Made by a program: the position numbers and the translations under genes | DNA from: Arthrobacter pityocampae | GTDB taxonomy: Bacteria; Actinomycetota; Actinomycetes; Actinomycetales; Micrococcaceae | DNA length: 64,000 bases | Direction of reading: 5' to 3' | Assembly (NCBI RefSeq): GCF_002927275.1 | Contig: NZ_PRKW01000001.1 | Coordinates: 372,001-436,000, forward strand | In this document: positions 24,741-34,106 of the stretch, one piece after another | How positions within the stretch are numbered: the first letter of the stretch is position 1 | Layout: the number at the start of each line of letters is the position of its first letter | The notes under the pieces: model-generated | The model's database searches: none | The model's input: only the letters and a program-made list of their open reading frames with translations | What the model was told of the DNA's origin: nothing

Positions 24741-26519
24741 CTACTTCTTCCCGATGAACCAGTCCTGCAGTTTCTGCAGGCGGCGCTGGAGCTGATCCTC
24801 GTTGGCCTGCGCCACCGCCGGCCCGCCGCACTGGCGCCGCAGCTCCGAGTGGACCTGGCCGTGCGGCATGCCCGTACGGGCCGCCCACGCCGAGACGTTC
24901 TTGGCGAGCTGGCCGCGCAGCTCGGTGAGCTGGCGGTGGTCCACCACGAGCGGCTCGGCGGCCTGCACCGCGGCCGGCCTGGTCTTGCGGCGGGACTGCT
25001 GCTCCTGCTGGCGCTGGCGCAGGAGCTGGCCCACCTGGTCGGCGTCGAGCAGGCCGGGGATGCCGAGGAAATCCTGCTCGTCCTCGCTGCCCATCTCGCC
25101 GCCGGTCCCGAATTCGCCGCCGTCGAAGAGGACGCGGTCGAAGGACGCCTGCGATTCGAGCGCCTCGAACTTCTGCTTGGTCAGGGAGTCCGAGGCCTTG
25201 TCCTCGCGGTTCGCGGCCTCCATCAGGGCGTCCTCGAGGCCGAACCCCTCGTCGTCCTTCTCGGGCCGGTCGAGGGCATGGTCGCGCTCGAGTTCGAGCT
25301 GGTTGGCCAGTGCCATGAGGTTGGGCACCGAGGGGAGGAAGATCGACGCCGTCTCCCCGCGCCGTCGCGCCCGGACGTACCGGCCCACGGCCTGGGCGAA
25401 GAACAGCGGGGTGGCCGTCGACGTCGCGTAGACGCCGACCGCGAGGCGTGGGACGTCGACGCCCTCGGACACCATGCGCACCGCGACCATCCAGCGCTTG
25501 TCCCCCGCGGAGAACTCCTCGATCTTCGAGGACGCCTTGGCGTCGTCGGACAAGATGACGGTCGGGGACTCCCCCGTGATCCGCTTGAGCTGCCCGGCGT
25601 AGGCGCGGGCGTCGTCGTGGTCCGTCGCGATGACGAGACCGCCGGCGTCGTGCACGGTGCGGCGTACCTCGGTGAGCCGCTTGTCCGCGGCCGCGAGCAC
25701 GGCGGGGATCCACTCGCCGGTGGGATTCAGGGCCGTCCGCCACGCCTGGGCGGTGATGTCCTTCGTGACCGACGCCTCGCCGAGGGAGGCCGCCATCTCC
25801 TCGCCGGCGCTCGTGCGCCAGCGCATCTGGCCGGAGTAGGCCATGAACATGACGGGCCGGACCACGTGGTCCTTGAGGGCCTGGCCGTAGCCGTAGGTGT
25901 AGTCCGCGCGGGAACGGCGGATGCCGTCGCGGTCCTCGGCGTACTCGACGAACGGGATGGCGGCGGTGTCCGAGCGGAAGGGCGTCCCGGTGAGGGCGAG
26001 GCGGCGGGTGGCGGGCTCGAACGCCTCGCGGATGCCGTCGCCCCAGGACAGGGCGTCGCCGCCGTGGTGGATCTCGTCGAGGATCACGAGCGTGCGGGCG
26101 GCCTCGGTCTTGGCGCGGTGCAGCATGGGCTTGCTCGCCACCTGCGCGTAGGTCACCGCGACGCCGATGAACGCTCCGCCGTGGCGGCCGTCGGCGTTCT
26201 TGAAGTTGGGGTCGATAGCGAGGCCCACGCGTGCGGCGGCGTCGGCCCATTGGCGCTTCAGGTGGTCGGTCGGGGCGACGACGGTCACCCGGTTGACCAC
26301 TCCGCGCTCCACGAGCTCGGTCGCGACGCGGAGGGCGAAGGTGGTCTTGCCGGCGCCGGGCGTGGCGACGGCGAGGAAATCGCTCGGCGAATCGTGGAAA
26401 TACTTCTCCAGCGCCTCGCTCTGCCACTGGCGCAGTTTGGGGGCCGTGCCCCAGGCGGCGCGCTCGGGGTATGCGGGGGGCAGGGTTGCGCCGGACCCGA
26501 ACAGGGTGTCACTACTCAC
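24741..26519 (-). CDS. DEAD/DEAH-box helicase (superfamily II)
   Basis: The 592-residue protein has the SF2 helicase motifs: Q-like RQWQSEALEKYF near 30, Walker A ATPGAGKTTFAL near 52-63, DEIH in VILDEIHHGG near 142-151, LTGTPFRSD near 175 and motif VI QAVGRYVRARR near 372-382. The last 180 residues are charged and Gln-rich and carry no named domain. It resembles the broadly distributed actinobacterial XPB/RecG-unlike DEAH helicases; whether it acts on DNA or RNA is not clear. The GTG start overlaps the TGA of the MFS gene (GTGA). Confidence 0.88.
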   Translation of the reverse strand: MSSDTLFGSGATLPPAYPERAAWGTAPKLRQWQSEALEKYFHDSPSDFLAVATPGAGKTTFALRVATELVERGVVNRVTVVAPTDHLKRQWADAAARVGLAIDPNFKNADGRHGGAFIGVAVTYAQVASKPMLHRAKTEAARTLVILDEIHHGGDALSWGDGIREAFEPATRRLALTGTPFRSDTAAIPFVEYAEDRDGIRRSRADYTYGYGQALKDHVVRPVMFMAYSGQMRWRTSAGEEMAASLGEASVTKDITAQAWRTALNPTGEWIPAVLAAADKRLTEVRRTVHDAGGLVIATDHDDARAYAGQLKRITGESPTVILSDDAKASSKIEEFSAGDKRWMVAVRMVSEGVDVPRLAVGVYATSTATPLFFAQAVGRYVRARRRGETASIFLPSVPNLMALANQLELERDHALDRPEKDDEGFGLEDALMEAANREDKASDSLTKQKFEALESQASFDRVLFDGGEFGTGGEMGSEDEQDFLGIPGLLDADQVGQLLRQRQQEQQSRRKTRPAAVQAAEPLVVDHRQLTELRGQLAKNVSAWAARTGMPHGQVHSELRRQCGGPAVAQANEDQLQRRLQKLQDWFIGKK

Positions 26520-27973
26520 GCCGGGACAGGACCTTCCATTGGCTTTCTGGGGGCGAGACCGGGGCCGTCACCGGATGACCGGGCCCCTCTCAGACCCGAA
26601 ACTATACCTGCTGCCGTGAACACCCAGAGAGCCAGCCAGATCGCAACGAAGGTGGGGACGTGCCCCGGGTCGGCGTCGTCGTGCAGGAGGGCGAAGAGGG
26701 CGCCGGCCCCGGCCGTGCCGACCACCCCGCCGAGCTGGTCGGAGATCTGCAGGGCCGCGGAGTTCCTGCCCTGCTCGCTGGTGGCGGAGAGCTTCAGGAC
26801 CAGGACGGAGGTGCTGGAGAGGGTCATGCCCATCGCGAAGCCCGACAGCCCCCACACCACGGCGAGCATCCAGAGCGGGGCCTCCACGGCCGTGGCGAGG
26901 GCGAAGGCGCCGAGACTGAGCGAGAGGATCGAGGATCCGGCGACCAGGAGCCACTGGCGGGCGAACGTCACGCGCGCCTGGACGAAGGACCCTGCGCTCC
27001 AGCCGAGCGCCCCGGCGCTCAGGGTCAGGCCGGCGGTGCCCGGGCTGATGTCGCGGGAGCTGACGAGCATGAGCGGGATGAAGGCCTCGGTCCCGAAGAA
27101 CGCGACGTTGACGAAGCCGCGGGTGGCGATGATGCTCGGCAGCCCGCGCGCGAGGACCAGCGTGCCCTTCGGCAGGAGGGCGGGGAGCACGAGGAGGGCG
27201 ACGACGACGCCCGCCGCCGCGAGTCCCACCAGTCCGGCCACCGTGGCGGCGCCGGGGTCCTCGGTGTCCGCGAGATGGACGAGCGACCACTGGGCGGCGA
27301 AGACACCGGAGGCCAGCGCGAGCCCCCGCAGGGTGCGGGCCTTCGCCGAGCCGGCGTCCGGGGCGTCGACCGGGCCTAGAGCCTTTGTCCTCGGCCAGAC
27401 GATGAGGACCGCCGCGAGCACGATCGGCACGACGCCGAGGAACACCCAGCGCCAGCCGAGGTGCTCGGTCACGAAGCCCGCCACCACCGGGCCGATCAGC
27501 GCGGGTAGCACCCAGGCGGCCGCCAGCCAGCCGAAGACCACGGGCCGCGCCTTCTCCGGGAACGACCGCCCGATCACGACGTAGACGGCGACGATCATGA
27601 AACCGCCACCGAGACCCGAGATGGCGCGGCCCACCGTCACGAGCCAGAAGGCGGGTGCGGCACCCGATGCGAGTAGTCCCAGCACCATGAGGCCCAGCCC
27701 GACGGCGAGGGCCGGCCGGGGTCCTCGGCGGTCACACCACGAGCCGGCGACGACGGTGCCGAGCAGCGATGCCGTCAGGTACATCGAGAAGGCCAGGCCG
27801 TAGCTCGACTCCCCCGAGAGCTCACGCGCCACCGACGGCATGGCGGTCACCACGGCCATCGCCTCGAAGGCCGCGCACGTGATGATCGCCAGGATCCCGA
27901 TGGTCAGGGGCCGCAGCTCGGGCGACATCGCCCCGCCGGTCGCGCCCGTGGATGGATCCGCAGTCCTGCTCAT
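26516..27973 (-). CDS. MFS multidrug-efflux-type transporter (14-TM class)
   Basis: The 485-residue membrane protein starts near ELRPLTIGILAIITCAAFEAM and has motif A-like GSWCDRRGPRPAL and motif C-like VLPALIGPVVAGFVTEHLGWRWVFLG, the latter marking proton-driven antiporters of the DHA family. About 14 hydrophobic stretches are visible. GAGGTG precedes the ATG at 27973. The downstream helicase gene is joined by a GTGA overlap, an odd operon partner with no obvious functional link. Confidence 0.85.
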   Translation of the reverse strand: MSRTADPSTGATGGAMSPELRPLTIGILAIITCAAFEAMAVVTAMPSVARELSGESSYGLAFSMYLTASLLGTVVAGSWCDRRGPRPALAVGLGLMVLGLLASGAAPAFWLVTVGRAISGLGGGFMIVAVYVVIGRSFPEKARPVVFGWLAAAWVLPALIGPVVAGFVTEHLGWRWVFLGVVPIVLAAVLIVWPRTKALGPVDAPDAGSAKARTLRGLALASGVFAAQWSLVHLADTEDPGAATVAGLVGLAAAGVVVALLVLPALLPKGTLVLARGLPSIIATRGFVNVAFFGTEAFIPLMLVSSRDISPGTAGLTLSAGALGWSAGSFVQARVTFARQWLLVAGSSILSLSLGAFALATAVEAPLWMLAVVWGLSGFAMGMTLSSTSVLVLKLSATSEQGRNSAALQISDQLGGVVGTAGAGALFALLHDDADPGHVPTFVAIWLALWVFTAAGIVSGLRGARSSGDGPGLAPRKPMEGPVPA

Positions 27974-28095
27974 GTCACCTCGGGTTCAGGGCGGGGCTCT
28001 TCCGGCCGCCGCCAGTGGGTTGCCCCTCCGGGCGCGCCAGTGGCGCCGACCGTACCGGCCGACGCGGTGGGGCGAGCCCGGTCAGGCGGGTGTAG

Positions 28096-28395
28096 TCAGT
28101 CCTTGGGCTTGTCGTTGCCCGGGCGGAGACCGTTGTAGATCTCCTTGCACTCGGGGCAGACGGGGAACTTCTCGGGGTCGCGTCCGGGAGTCCACACCTT
28201 GCCGCAGAGGGCGATCACGGGCTCGCCGGTGAAGGCCGACTCCATGATCTTCTCCTTGCGCACATAGTGCGCGAAGCGCTCTGCGTCGCCGGGCTCGACC
28301 TCCTGGCGGACCTCCTCCCGCTCGATGGTCGCAGTCGAGCCGCCGGTGCCGGGATCGCGGGGATCGTTGTCGAAGGGATCAGCAGGCATAGTCAT
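28096..28395 (-). CDS. DUF3039 family zinc-ribbon-like protein
   Basis: The 99-residue protein contains EDAERFAHYVRK-like GDAERFAHYVRKEKI, EPVIALCGKVW and PVCPECKEIYNGL, the DUF3039 pattern. The cysteines (one in ALCGK and two in CPEC) suggest a metal site. The family is restricted to actinobacteria and its function is not known. TAGACT lies 6 bases before the ATG, so the mRNA is probably leaderless. The gene is divergent from the HNH gene. Confidence 0.8.
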   Translation of the reverse strand: MTMPADPFDNDPRDPGTGGSTATIEREEVRQEVEPGDAERFAHYVRKEKIMESAFTGEPVIALCGKVWTPGRDPEKFPVCPECKEIYNGLRPGNDKPKD

Positions 28396-28401
28396 GGCGC
28401 C

Positions 28402-28407
28402 AGTCTA
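28402..28407 (-). promoter_or_regulatory. -10 element (TAGACT) of the leaderless DUF3039 gene
   Basis: TAGACT on the minus strand ends 6 bases before ATG 28395. Confidence 0.5.
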
Positions 28408-28509
28408 TCGCCCGACCCCCGCGGCCTCGAGGTATTCGCCTCCCGGGAGGTGTGCCGAATGGCGGTTCCGGGCCCTCGGAATGTCGGTGGCAGGCGGGAG
28501 AATAAGGCC

Positions 28510-29751
28510 ATGGGAACGGCAGCGGAACACGCGAGGGAATTCGATCGGATCTCCGATCGGATCACCGCACTGAACGCCGAGAAAGCACGGATCGACGCCG
28601 AACTCGCGGCGAGTACCGAGGAATTGAGAAAAGTCTTCGAGACGAAGATGATGGACCATTTCTGGCCCGGCCGGCCCGGGCCCCACCGCACCAATCTCGC
28701 CGACACGACCACCGCCACGGAGATCGCGTGCCTGCTGCGCATCTCCGAGCGCAGCGCGCACCGCCTCGTCCAGTACTCCGCCCTGCTGGTCAACTATCAC
28801 CCCAGGACCCTCTCGGCTCTCCGCGAGGGTGCCATCTCGTGGCCTCATGCCACCACGCTCCTGCACGAATACCTCGGCCTGCCCCACCATGCCGCGGCCC
28901 GTCTCGAGGAGGCCCTGCTGCCCATCGCCGCGGACACCACCGTGCCCCGGCTGAGCTACCGGGCCCGCCGGCTCCGCACCGAGCTGCATCCCGAAGCACT
29001 CGAGAAGCGCGCCTGCACCGCAGCCCAGGGACGGCGCGTGGATCTCGAGGCCGCCGACGACGCCATGGCCTGGCTCCACGTCCACCTGCCGGCGACCGAC
29101 GCCGCCGCCATCGACGCCCGGCTCACCCATGCGGCCCGCACCCTCGAGGGCCCCGCCGAACGCCGGACGCTCCCGCAGCTGCGTATCGACGTCCTCACCG
29201 ATCTCCTCCTCGGGGACTCCGCGCGCCCGGACCACGGGGGCGCACCCGGTTCCTCGGCGTCCGGCGGGTACCGGATCCGGGCGCACGTCAACGTCACGGT
29301 TCCGGTCCTCACCCTGCTCGGCGTCGACGACGCGCCGGCGGATCTGGAAGGGTACGGGCCCATCCCCGCCGACATCGCCCGTCGGCTCGCCGCGCATGCA
29401 CCCTCCTTCACGCGGCTCCTCACCCACCCCGAGACCGGGGCCGTCCTCAGCGTGGGACGCAACACCTACGCCGTCCCCGCGGATCTGAAGAAATGGCTGC
29501 GGGTGCGCGACCGGACGTGCCGACATCCGGGATGCAGCATCCCGGCAGTCCGGTGCGAGCTGGACCACACGGTCCCCTGGTCCCGCGGAGGACCCACCAC
29601 CCACGACAATCTCGCCCACCTCTGCCGCAAGCATCACATGCTCAAGAGCGAAGGCATCTGGCACTACGACCAGCCCACGCCGGGCACCCTCGTTGCCACC
29701 TCGCCCGGCGGCCGCGCGTATGCCTGCGACCCCGAGCCTCCGCCCTTCTGA
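28510..29751 (+). CDS. DUF222 / HNH endonuclease domain protein
   Basis: The 413-residue protein has an N-terminal helical DUF222 region (about 15-300) and a C-terminal HNH motif: VRDRTCRHPGCSIPAVRCEL, then DHTVPWSRGGPTTHDNLAHL and CRKHHMLKS, with the zinc cysteines and H-N-H residues intact. Such genes occur in many copies in Arthrobacter and mycobacteria, where they are linked to 13E12-type repeat elements. A nuclease function is likely, the biological role is not known. ATG 28510 follows GGGAGAATAAGG; ATG 28459 is an alternative. Base use before 28650 is less GC-rich than later. Confidence 0.85.
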   Translation: MGTAAEHAREFDRISDRITALNAEKARIDAELAASTEELRKVFETKMMDHFWPGRPGPHRTNLADTTTATEIACLLRISERSAHRLVQYSALLVNYHPRTLSALREGAISWPHATTLLHEYLGLPHHAAARLEEALLPIAADTTVPRLSYRARRLRTELHPEALEKRACTAAQGRRVDLEAADDAMAWLHVHLPATDAAAIDARLTHAARTLEGPAERRTLPQLRIDVLTDLLLGDSARPDHGGAPGSSASGGYRIRAHVNVTVPVLTLLGVDDAPADLEGYGPIPADIARRLAAHAPSFTRLLTHPETGAVLSVGRNTYAVPADLKKWLRVRDRTCRHPGCSIPAVRCELDHTVPWSRGGPTTHDNLAHLCRKHHMLKSEGIWHYDQPTPGTLVATSPGGRAYACDPEPPPF

Positions 29752-29794
29752 CCCCGGGCCCGGGCGCCGCCCAGCGGGCGAGCCGACGGGCCCG

Positions 29795-29826
29795 GGAGCT
29801 CACTGGCCCCGGAGCTCACTGGCCGC
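29795..29826. repeat. 16-bp tandem duplication at the end of the PKD-protein gene
   Basis: GGAGCTCACTGGCCCC (29795-29810) is followed directly by a copy with one change (29811-29826). The copy ends on the first base of the PKD gene stop codon on the minus strand. Confidence 0.85.
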
Positions 29827-30788
29827 TATCGGGTGGGGGCTGCGCAGCCGATCCCCTGGGGATTCTCGATGCAGTTCTCGCTCACGTTGTGCCCTTCGGT
29901 GCGCCAGATACTCATGAGGTGCGGTTCGGACACGACCGCCGCCTCGCCCGCGACCGGCTGGAACGGGCCGCCGTCCACCGAGTAGTCGCCGGCGAAGTAC
30001 GTGGTCAGGATCAGTTGGAAGTCACCGGTCCGGGTGTACTGGTGGCTCGTCGGCGTCTCGGTGTCGAAGGCGGCTCCGTCCACGGGGCCTCCCGGGGTGG
30101 TCGTCGTGGCGCCCGTGCCGTCGCCGTAGTTCCACTGGTAGGACACCGGGCGGGCCTTCAGGACGATCTCGGCGTCCTGGAACTCGAAGGTGAACTCCTG
30201 CTCCTGCGCCTGGGCATAGACGTTGGAGTGTGCGTTGCGGAGGCCGAAGTTGGACGGCTGCGACACGATCGTGGCCGCCAGGACGGGTTGCTTCTGGAAC
30301 TCCTCGAGGGTGATCACGATCGGCGCTTCCTCGGGGGCCTCGACGCCTTCGATCGGGGGAGCAGGCGCCTCACCGGGATACATGCAGGACGACCTCCCCG
30401 TCGGCGTCCGCGTGGCCGGCCGCACGGTGCTGTCGAGCTCGATCCAGTTGACGAGGATGCCGTCGTCCTGGGCATCACACTGGGCATCCATGCGGGGGCA
30501 GGTCGCGGGGTCCAGATCGCTGCCGGCGCCGGCGGTGCAGGCCCGGACGTAGGTGTAGGAAATGCCGTCGTCTTCAGGTAGGGCGGCTGGCTGAGCATCA
30601 ACTCGCCCCATTGTGGGCGCCCGTTTCCCGCCACCCACCGCCTGTCTCACTGTGTTCCCCGCATTGACCCACCCGGACTCTGTTATTCCTGCCGATGGAC
30701 CGGCTTCTTCATCAATTGCAGGAGTAGAGGATGCGACGAGCGCGATTAAGAACGCGACGAGTGCGATAGTCTTCAGTGCCGCGCTCAT
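29826..30788 (-). CDS. Exported protein with PKD-like domain
   Basis: The 320-residue protein has a signal peptide (hydrophobic core about 6-20, ending near SSTPA) and a PKD-like beta domain near 205-275 with SYQWNYGDGT and SHQYTRTGDFQLILTTY. Five to six cysteines in the first half and in the tail could form disulfides outside the cell. It starts one base after the stop of the lipoprotein gene, with GGAGGG as ribosome site, so the pair is an operon. Function is unknown; PKD domains usually mediate surface or glycan contacts. The 5' third of the gene is clearly less GC-rich than the rest of the window. Confidence 0.75.
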   Translation of the reverse strand: MSAALKTIALVAFLIALVASSTPAIDEEAGPSAGITESGWVNAGNTVRQAVGGGKRAPTMGRVDAQPAALPEDDGISYTYVRACTAGAGSDLDPATCPRMDAQCDAQDDGILVNWIELDSTVRPATRTPTGRSSCMYPGEAPAPPIEGVEAPEEAPIVITLEEFQKQPVLAATIVSQPSNFGLRNAHSNVYAQAQEQEFTFEFQDAEIVLKARPVSYQWNYGDGTGATTTTPGGPVDGAAFDTETPTSHQYTRTGDFQLILTTYFAGDYSVDGGPFQPVAGEAAVVSEPHLMSIWRTEGHNVSENCIENPQGIGCAAPTR

Positions 30789-30789
30789 C

Positions 30790-31452
30790 TTAGGAACCCT
30801 CCGGGGAACCGAAGTCGAGCATTACCCAATGATCGACTTCCCAATACGCGATGGAAACTCCCAGGACTGGTTCTGTTTTCTTAGAACCCTTCACTTCAAT
30901 GCCACTTGAGTCGAAGTAGAGTATTTCATTCTGGGTGATGTCAATGAAAGAATTTATCGAACCTGTTGTGTTTTCTACGAATTCCGTATTGGTCGAATTG
31001 AGGGAAATCCCGCCCCCGTCGATCCAGCCCCCACTCTCGTAGTGCTTCTGGACCTCCGCTTTGAGGTTCTCACAGGTCCTACAGCCGGGGTCCGTCACCG
31101 CCTCGAACGGTGCCCAGTCATTGGTCTCGTAGCCGTAGGAGAACAGCTCGAGCCAGTATGCAGTGAAGGCCTCGAGGCCTTCCGGCGAGTTCTCGTCCGC
31201 CAACGCCGGCTTGACCGGAACCGGGATGTTGGTGGCAGGACCGGCCGATGACGCCGGAGACGGTTCGGGTGCAACCGACGGTGTGGTGGTCGGTTCACTG
31301 GTCGCGGGCGCCTGTGAGGAGGGCGGCTCGGAGGTCGGGATGGGTGCGGCATCGGCATCGTTCCGGCATCCGGTGAGAAGCAGCAGCGCGACCGCCGCTC
31401 CGGCGAGAATCGGTACTGCTCGTCGATGGCCTTCTGCACGCACAGGAAACAC
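30790..31452 (-). CDS. DUF6318-type lipoprotein
   Basis: The 220-residue protein has a lipoprotein signal with lipobox LLTGC (Cys 29), then a Ser/Pro/Thr-rich linker of about 45 residues, then a domain with SPEGLEAFTAYWLELFSYGYETND and PGCRTCENL. This matches my recollection of DUF6318, an Arthrobacter-group family. Structure resembles small NTF2-like extracellular domains, which is inference. The GTG at 31452 follows GGGGGAG. The 3' half (about 30790-31020) falls to 38-55 percent GC. It is co-transcribed with the PKD protein gene. Confidence 0.75.
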   Translation of the reverse strand: MFPVRAEGHRRAVPILAGAAVALLLLTGCRNDADAAPIPTSEPPSSQAPATSEPTTTPSVAPEPSPASSAGPATNIPVPVKPALADENSPEGLEAFTAYWLELFSYGYETNDWAPFEAVTDPGCRTCENLKAEVQKHYESGGWIDGGGISLNSTNTEFVENTTGSINSFIDITQNEILYFDSSGIEVKGSKKTEPVLGVSIAYWEVDHWVMLDFGSPEGS

Positions 31453-31637
31453 GCAACTCCCCCATCACTTGGCCGGTCTGGCCGGAATGGGCCTCAGCAT
31501 AGCCCGAAGCACTCAGCCACCTGAAGGTTATGCACAGGCTGGAAATGCGGCCGGACTACCCGATCGAGTCCACTCTTGTCAGGGCACTCCTCCTGGCTTA
31601 GGGTGCATGCCGCGGCAGCAGCCCGCGCCCGGCCGGA

Positions 31638-33203
31638 TCAGCGGTTCGCCGATACCGCCAGCAGCAGTTCCGGTGCCCTGCGGTCGTACCATCGGCCGCC
31701 CGTCCGGATACCGACCACCAGGAGGACTGCCCCGAGGACCAGCCCCACGAGCAGGCCCAGCCAGCCGTACAGTGCGTCACCGGTGACGAAGTAGACGATC
31801 GTGAGGACGATCTCCGGCAGCGCCAGGAGCAGCATGACGATCCAGCCGATGATCTGCACGGCGAACATCATGAAGTTGGTACCCGGCGGTGTCTTGAACG
31901 CACTCTCACCCGGGAGCGGCACGTTGTAGGTGTATCGCGCGGACACGAGGCTCGAGAGCCCGGTCCCGGTCAGCAGGAGACCGAGCGACAGACCCAGCAT
32001 GACCGGCAGGTCCTCGAGCCGTCCCGCGATCAGCAGCGGCACCACCGTGAACACCAGGGTGGTCGGCAGCGCGAACACCAGCAGTGCGAGCGCCCGGCCC
32101 AGGCGGTCGTCGCGCCCGCTGACGCCCGTGGAGAGGTGCAGGCTGAAGGCGGTGTTGTCGTAGGAGATGTCGGCGGAGATGGACCAGGCCAGCAGGAACG
32201 CCGTGATGGGACCGAAGAAGGCGACAGCCCCGCCCTGGGGACCACCGGAGATGACGAGCAGCACGGCGAGGAACGGGACGGCCACGAGGGAGGCGAAGTA
32301 GCGCGGGTCCCGCTGCCAGTAGGTCAGGGCGCGGGCGGCCACGGCGCCGGCGGGCGTGGCCGGGAACCGGCCGAGCCACCCGAGATTACCGCCCGCACGC
32401 TTCGTCACGGCGTTGTAGGGAGGGGTGACCAGCGCGTGGCTGAGGCTGCGGCTCCACAGCACGACGAACAACGCGAGCGTCCCGAGGCCGATCAGGAAGC
32501 GGAGTGCAGCGGTCCCGGCGTTGCCTGCGGCGACGTCGGCGGGCGCTGCCCAGAGCGCACCCAGCGGCGTCCAGGCGAGGACATCGGCCAGGGACGCCGC
32601 GAACCCTGGCGAGCCCTGGAAGCCTGCTGTCACTCCCGCGAAGATCGGGCCGAGGAAGATCAGCGGGATGAAGGCGACGATGCCGTTGATGTCCTTGAAC
32701 CTGCGCGAGCCGGTCATGGAGGACATCGCCGTCGTCACCAGGCGTGAGGCGACCACGCACAGCAGCACGGCGACCAGCGCGCACACCAGCGCGGTCACGG
32801 CCGCAGCCGGGTACCGGATCCAGCTGAACACCTGTGCCAGGGCGGCGATGAGGGTGACGATGCCGGGGATGCCCACCAGCCCGCCCAGCACGAGCCCCGT
32901 GAGGAGCTGCCGCTGCGGGATGGCGAAGGTGACGAACCGGGCAGGGTCGAGCGTCATGTCGATGCCGGCCGCGGCGATCGGGATCAGGATCCAGCCGAGG
33001 ACGACGGCGGATCCGCCGAGCACGAGGACGGTCCGGATCAGCTCGGGGTCGGCCGCGCCGAGGAACGCGAGTCCGACGACGACCGTCCCGAGGATGCCGA
33101 GCCCGTACAGTCCGCCGAGGATCACCCCGACCAGCTGCGCGGTGCTCCGTTTGAGGGAGTTGCGCAGGAGGAGGAGCTTCAGCCTCAGGAGGTGCGCAAC
33201 CAT
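31638..33203 (-). CDS. ABC transporter permease
   Basis: The 521-residue membrane protein has about twelve to fourteen hydrophobic segments and starts MVAHLLRLKLLLLRNSLKR. It overlaps the end of the ATPase gene by 19 bp, the usual ATPase-permease pairing. There are no further domains. The transported substrate is unknown; large permeases of this kind are often exporters. ATG 33203 follows GAGGGG five bases upstream; the longer frame to 33338 is within the ATPase gene. Confidence 0.85.
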   Translation of the reverse strand: MVAHLLRLKLLLLRNSLKRSTAQLVGVILGGLYGLGILGTVVVGLAFLGAADPELIRTVLVLGGSAVVLGWILIPIAAAGIDMTLDPARFVTFAIPQRQLLTGLVLGGLVGIPGIVTLIAALAQVFSWIRYPAAAVTALVCALVAVLLCVVASRLVTTAMSSMTGSRRFKDINGIVAFIPLIFLGPIFAGVTAGFQGSPGFAASLADVLAWTPLGALWAAPADVAAGNAGTAALRFLIGLGTLALFVVLWSRSLSHALVTPPYNAVTKRAGGNLGWLGRFPATPAGAVAARALTYWQRDPRYFASLVAVPFLAVLLVISGGPQGGAVAFFGPITAFLLAWSISADISYDNTAFSLHLSTGVSGRDDRLGRALALLVFALPTTLVFTVVPLLIAGRLEDLPVMLGLSLGLLLTGTGLSSLVSARYTYNVPLPGESAFKTPPGTNFMMFAVQIIGWIVMLLLALPEIVLTIVYFVTGDALYGWLGLLVGLVLGAVLLVVGIRTGGRWYDRRAPELLLAVSANR

Positions 33204-33994
33204 GACAACCCCTCGGAGGTGTTGCGACCGCCGACGAGTTCCACGAAGCGGTCCTCCAGCGTCGCGTCGCCGCGGACCTCGTCGACGGTCCCCGCGGCGA
33301 GGACGGTGCCGGCGGCGATGACAGCGACGTGGTCGCACATGCGCTGCACGAGATCCATGACGTGGCTGGAGACGATGACCGATCCGCCGGACTGCACGTA
33401 CCCGGTGAGGATGTCGCGGATGTTCGCCGCCGAGACCGGATCGACGGACTCGAACGGCTCGTCGAGGACGAGCAGGCGGGGCGCGTGGATGAGGGCGGAG
33501 GCGAGGGCGATCTTCTTCGTCATGCCCGCCGAGTAGTCGACCACGAGCGTGCCGGCGTCGTTCACCAGGTCGAGTGCCCGCAGCAGGTCACCGGTCCGTT
33601 CGGCGACGGTCTCACGGTCCATGCCCCGCAGCAGTCCGGCATAGGTGACCAGCTGCTCACCCGTCAGCCGGTCGAACAGCCGGACGCCGTCGGGCAGGAT
33701 CCCCATGAGCTTCTTGGCTTCCAGCGGCTGAGCCCAGACGTCGACGCCGTGGACCAGTGCCTGCCCGAAGTCGGGGCGGAGCAGCCCCGTGGCCATCGAG
33801 AGCGTCGTGGTCTTGCCGGCGCCGTTGGGGCCCACGAGCCCGTAGAAGGACCCCTGCGGGACCTCGAGGTCGACGCCGTTCACGGCGATCTTCTCGCCGA
33901 AGCGCTTGGCGAGCCCGCGGATGCTGAGGGCGGCGCTGCCGGCCCGCCCCCCGGGTTCGTTCTCGACGGATGGCGACGGCACAGGGGAACTCAT
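33185..33994 (-). CDS. ABC transporter ATP-binding protein
   Basis: The 269-residue ATPase has Walker A GPNGAGKTTT near 53-62, Q-loop region PDGVRLFDRLTG, a divergent signature DYSAGMTKKIALA near 152-164 (SAGM in place of SGGQ), Walker B LLVLDEPFESVD near 174-185 and SSHVMDL switch. It belongs to the ABC-2 or Natronless exporter type with a single ATPase. The ATG at 33994 has TAGCGT 6 bases upstream. It is the first gene of the two-gene transporter operon. Confidence 0.92.
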   Translation of the reverse strand: MSSPVPSPSVENEPGGRAGSAALSIRGLAKRFGEKIAVNGVDLEVPQGSFYGLVGPNGAGKTTTLSMATGLLRPDFGQALVHGVDVWAQPLEAKKLMGILPDGVRLFDRLTGEQLVTYAGLLRGMDRETVAERTGDLLRALDLVNDAGTLVVDYSAGMTKKIALASALIHAPRLLVLDEPFESVDPVSAANIRDILTGYVQSGGSVIVSSHVMDLVQRMCDHVAVIAAGTVLAAGTVDEVRGDATLEDRFVELVGGRNTSEGLSWLRTS

Positions 33995-34000
33995 AGTGCA

Positions 34001-34006
34001 ACGCTA
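34001..34006 (-). promoter_or_regulatory. -10 element (TAGCGT) of the leaderless ABC transporter operon
   Basis: TAGCGT on the minus strand ends 6 bases before the ATPase ATG at 33994. Confidence 0.5.
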
Positions 34007-34106
34007 GCAACGGGTCGATCCGCTGATCGTCATCCCAAAGGAGGAACCCGGAGAATGAACCGGAGGAAGAACCAGGACGAGGGATCAGGAGACGAAACAG
34101 ACGTCC

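Noticed and set aside
24849-27584. A 911-codon open frame on the plus strand, opposite the helicase and MFS genes
   Set aside because: It is antisense to two well-recognised genes, has low-complexity Gly/Arg/Glu composition and no motif; long antisense frames are normal at 70 percent GC.
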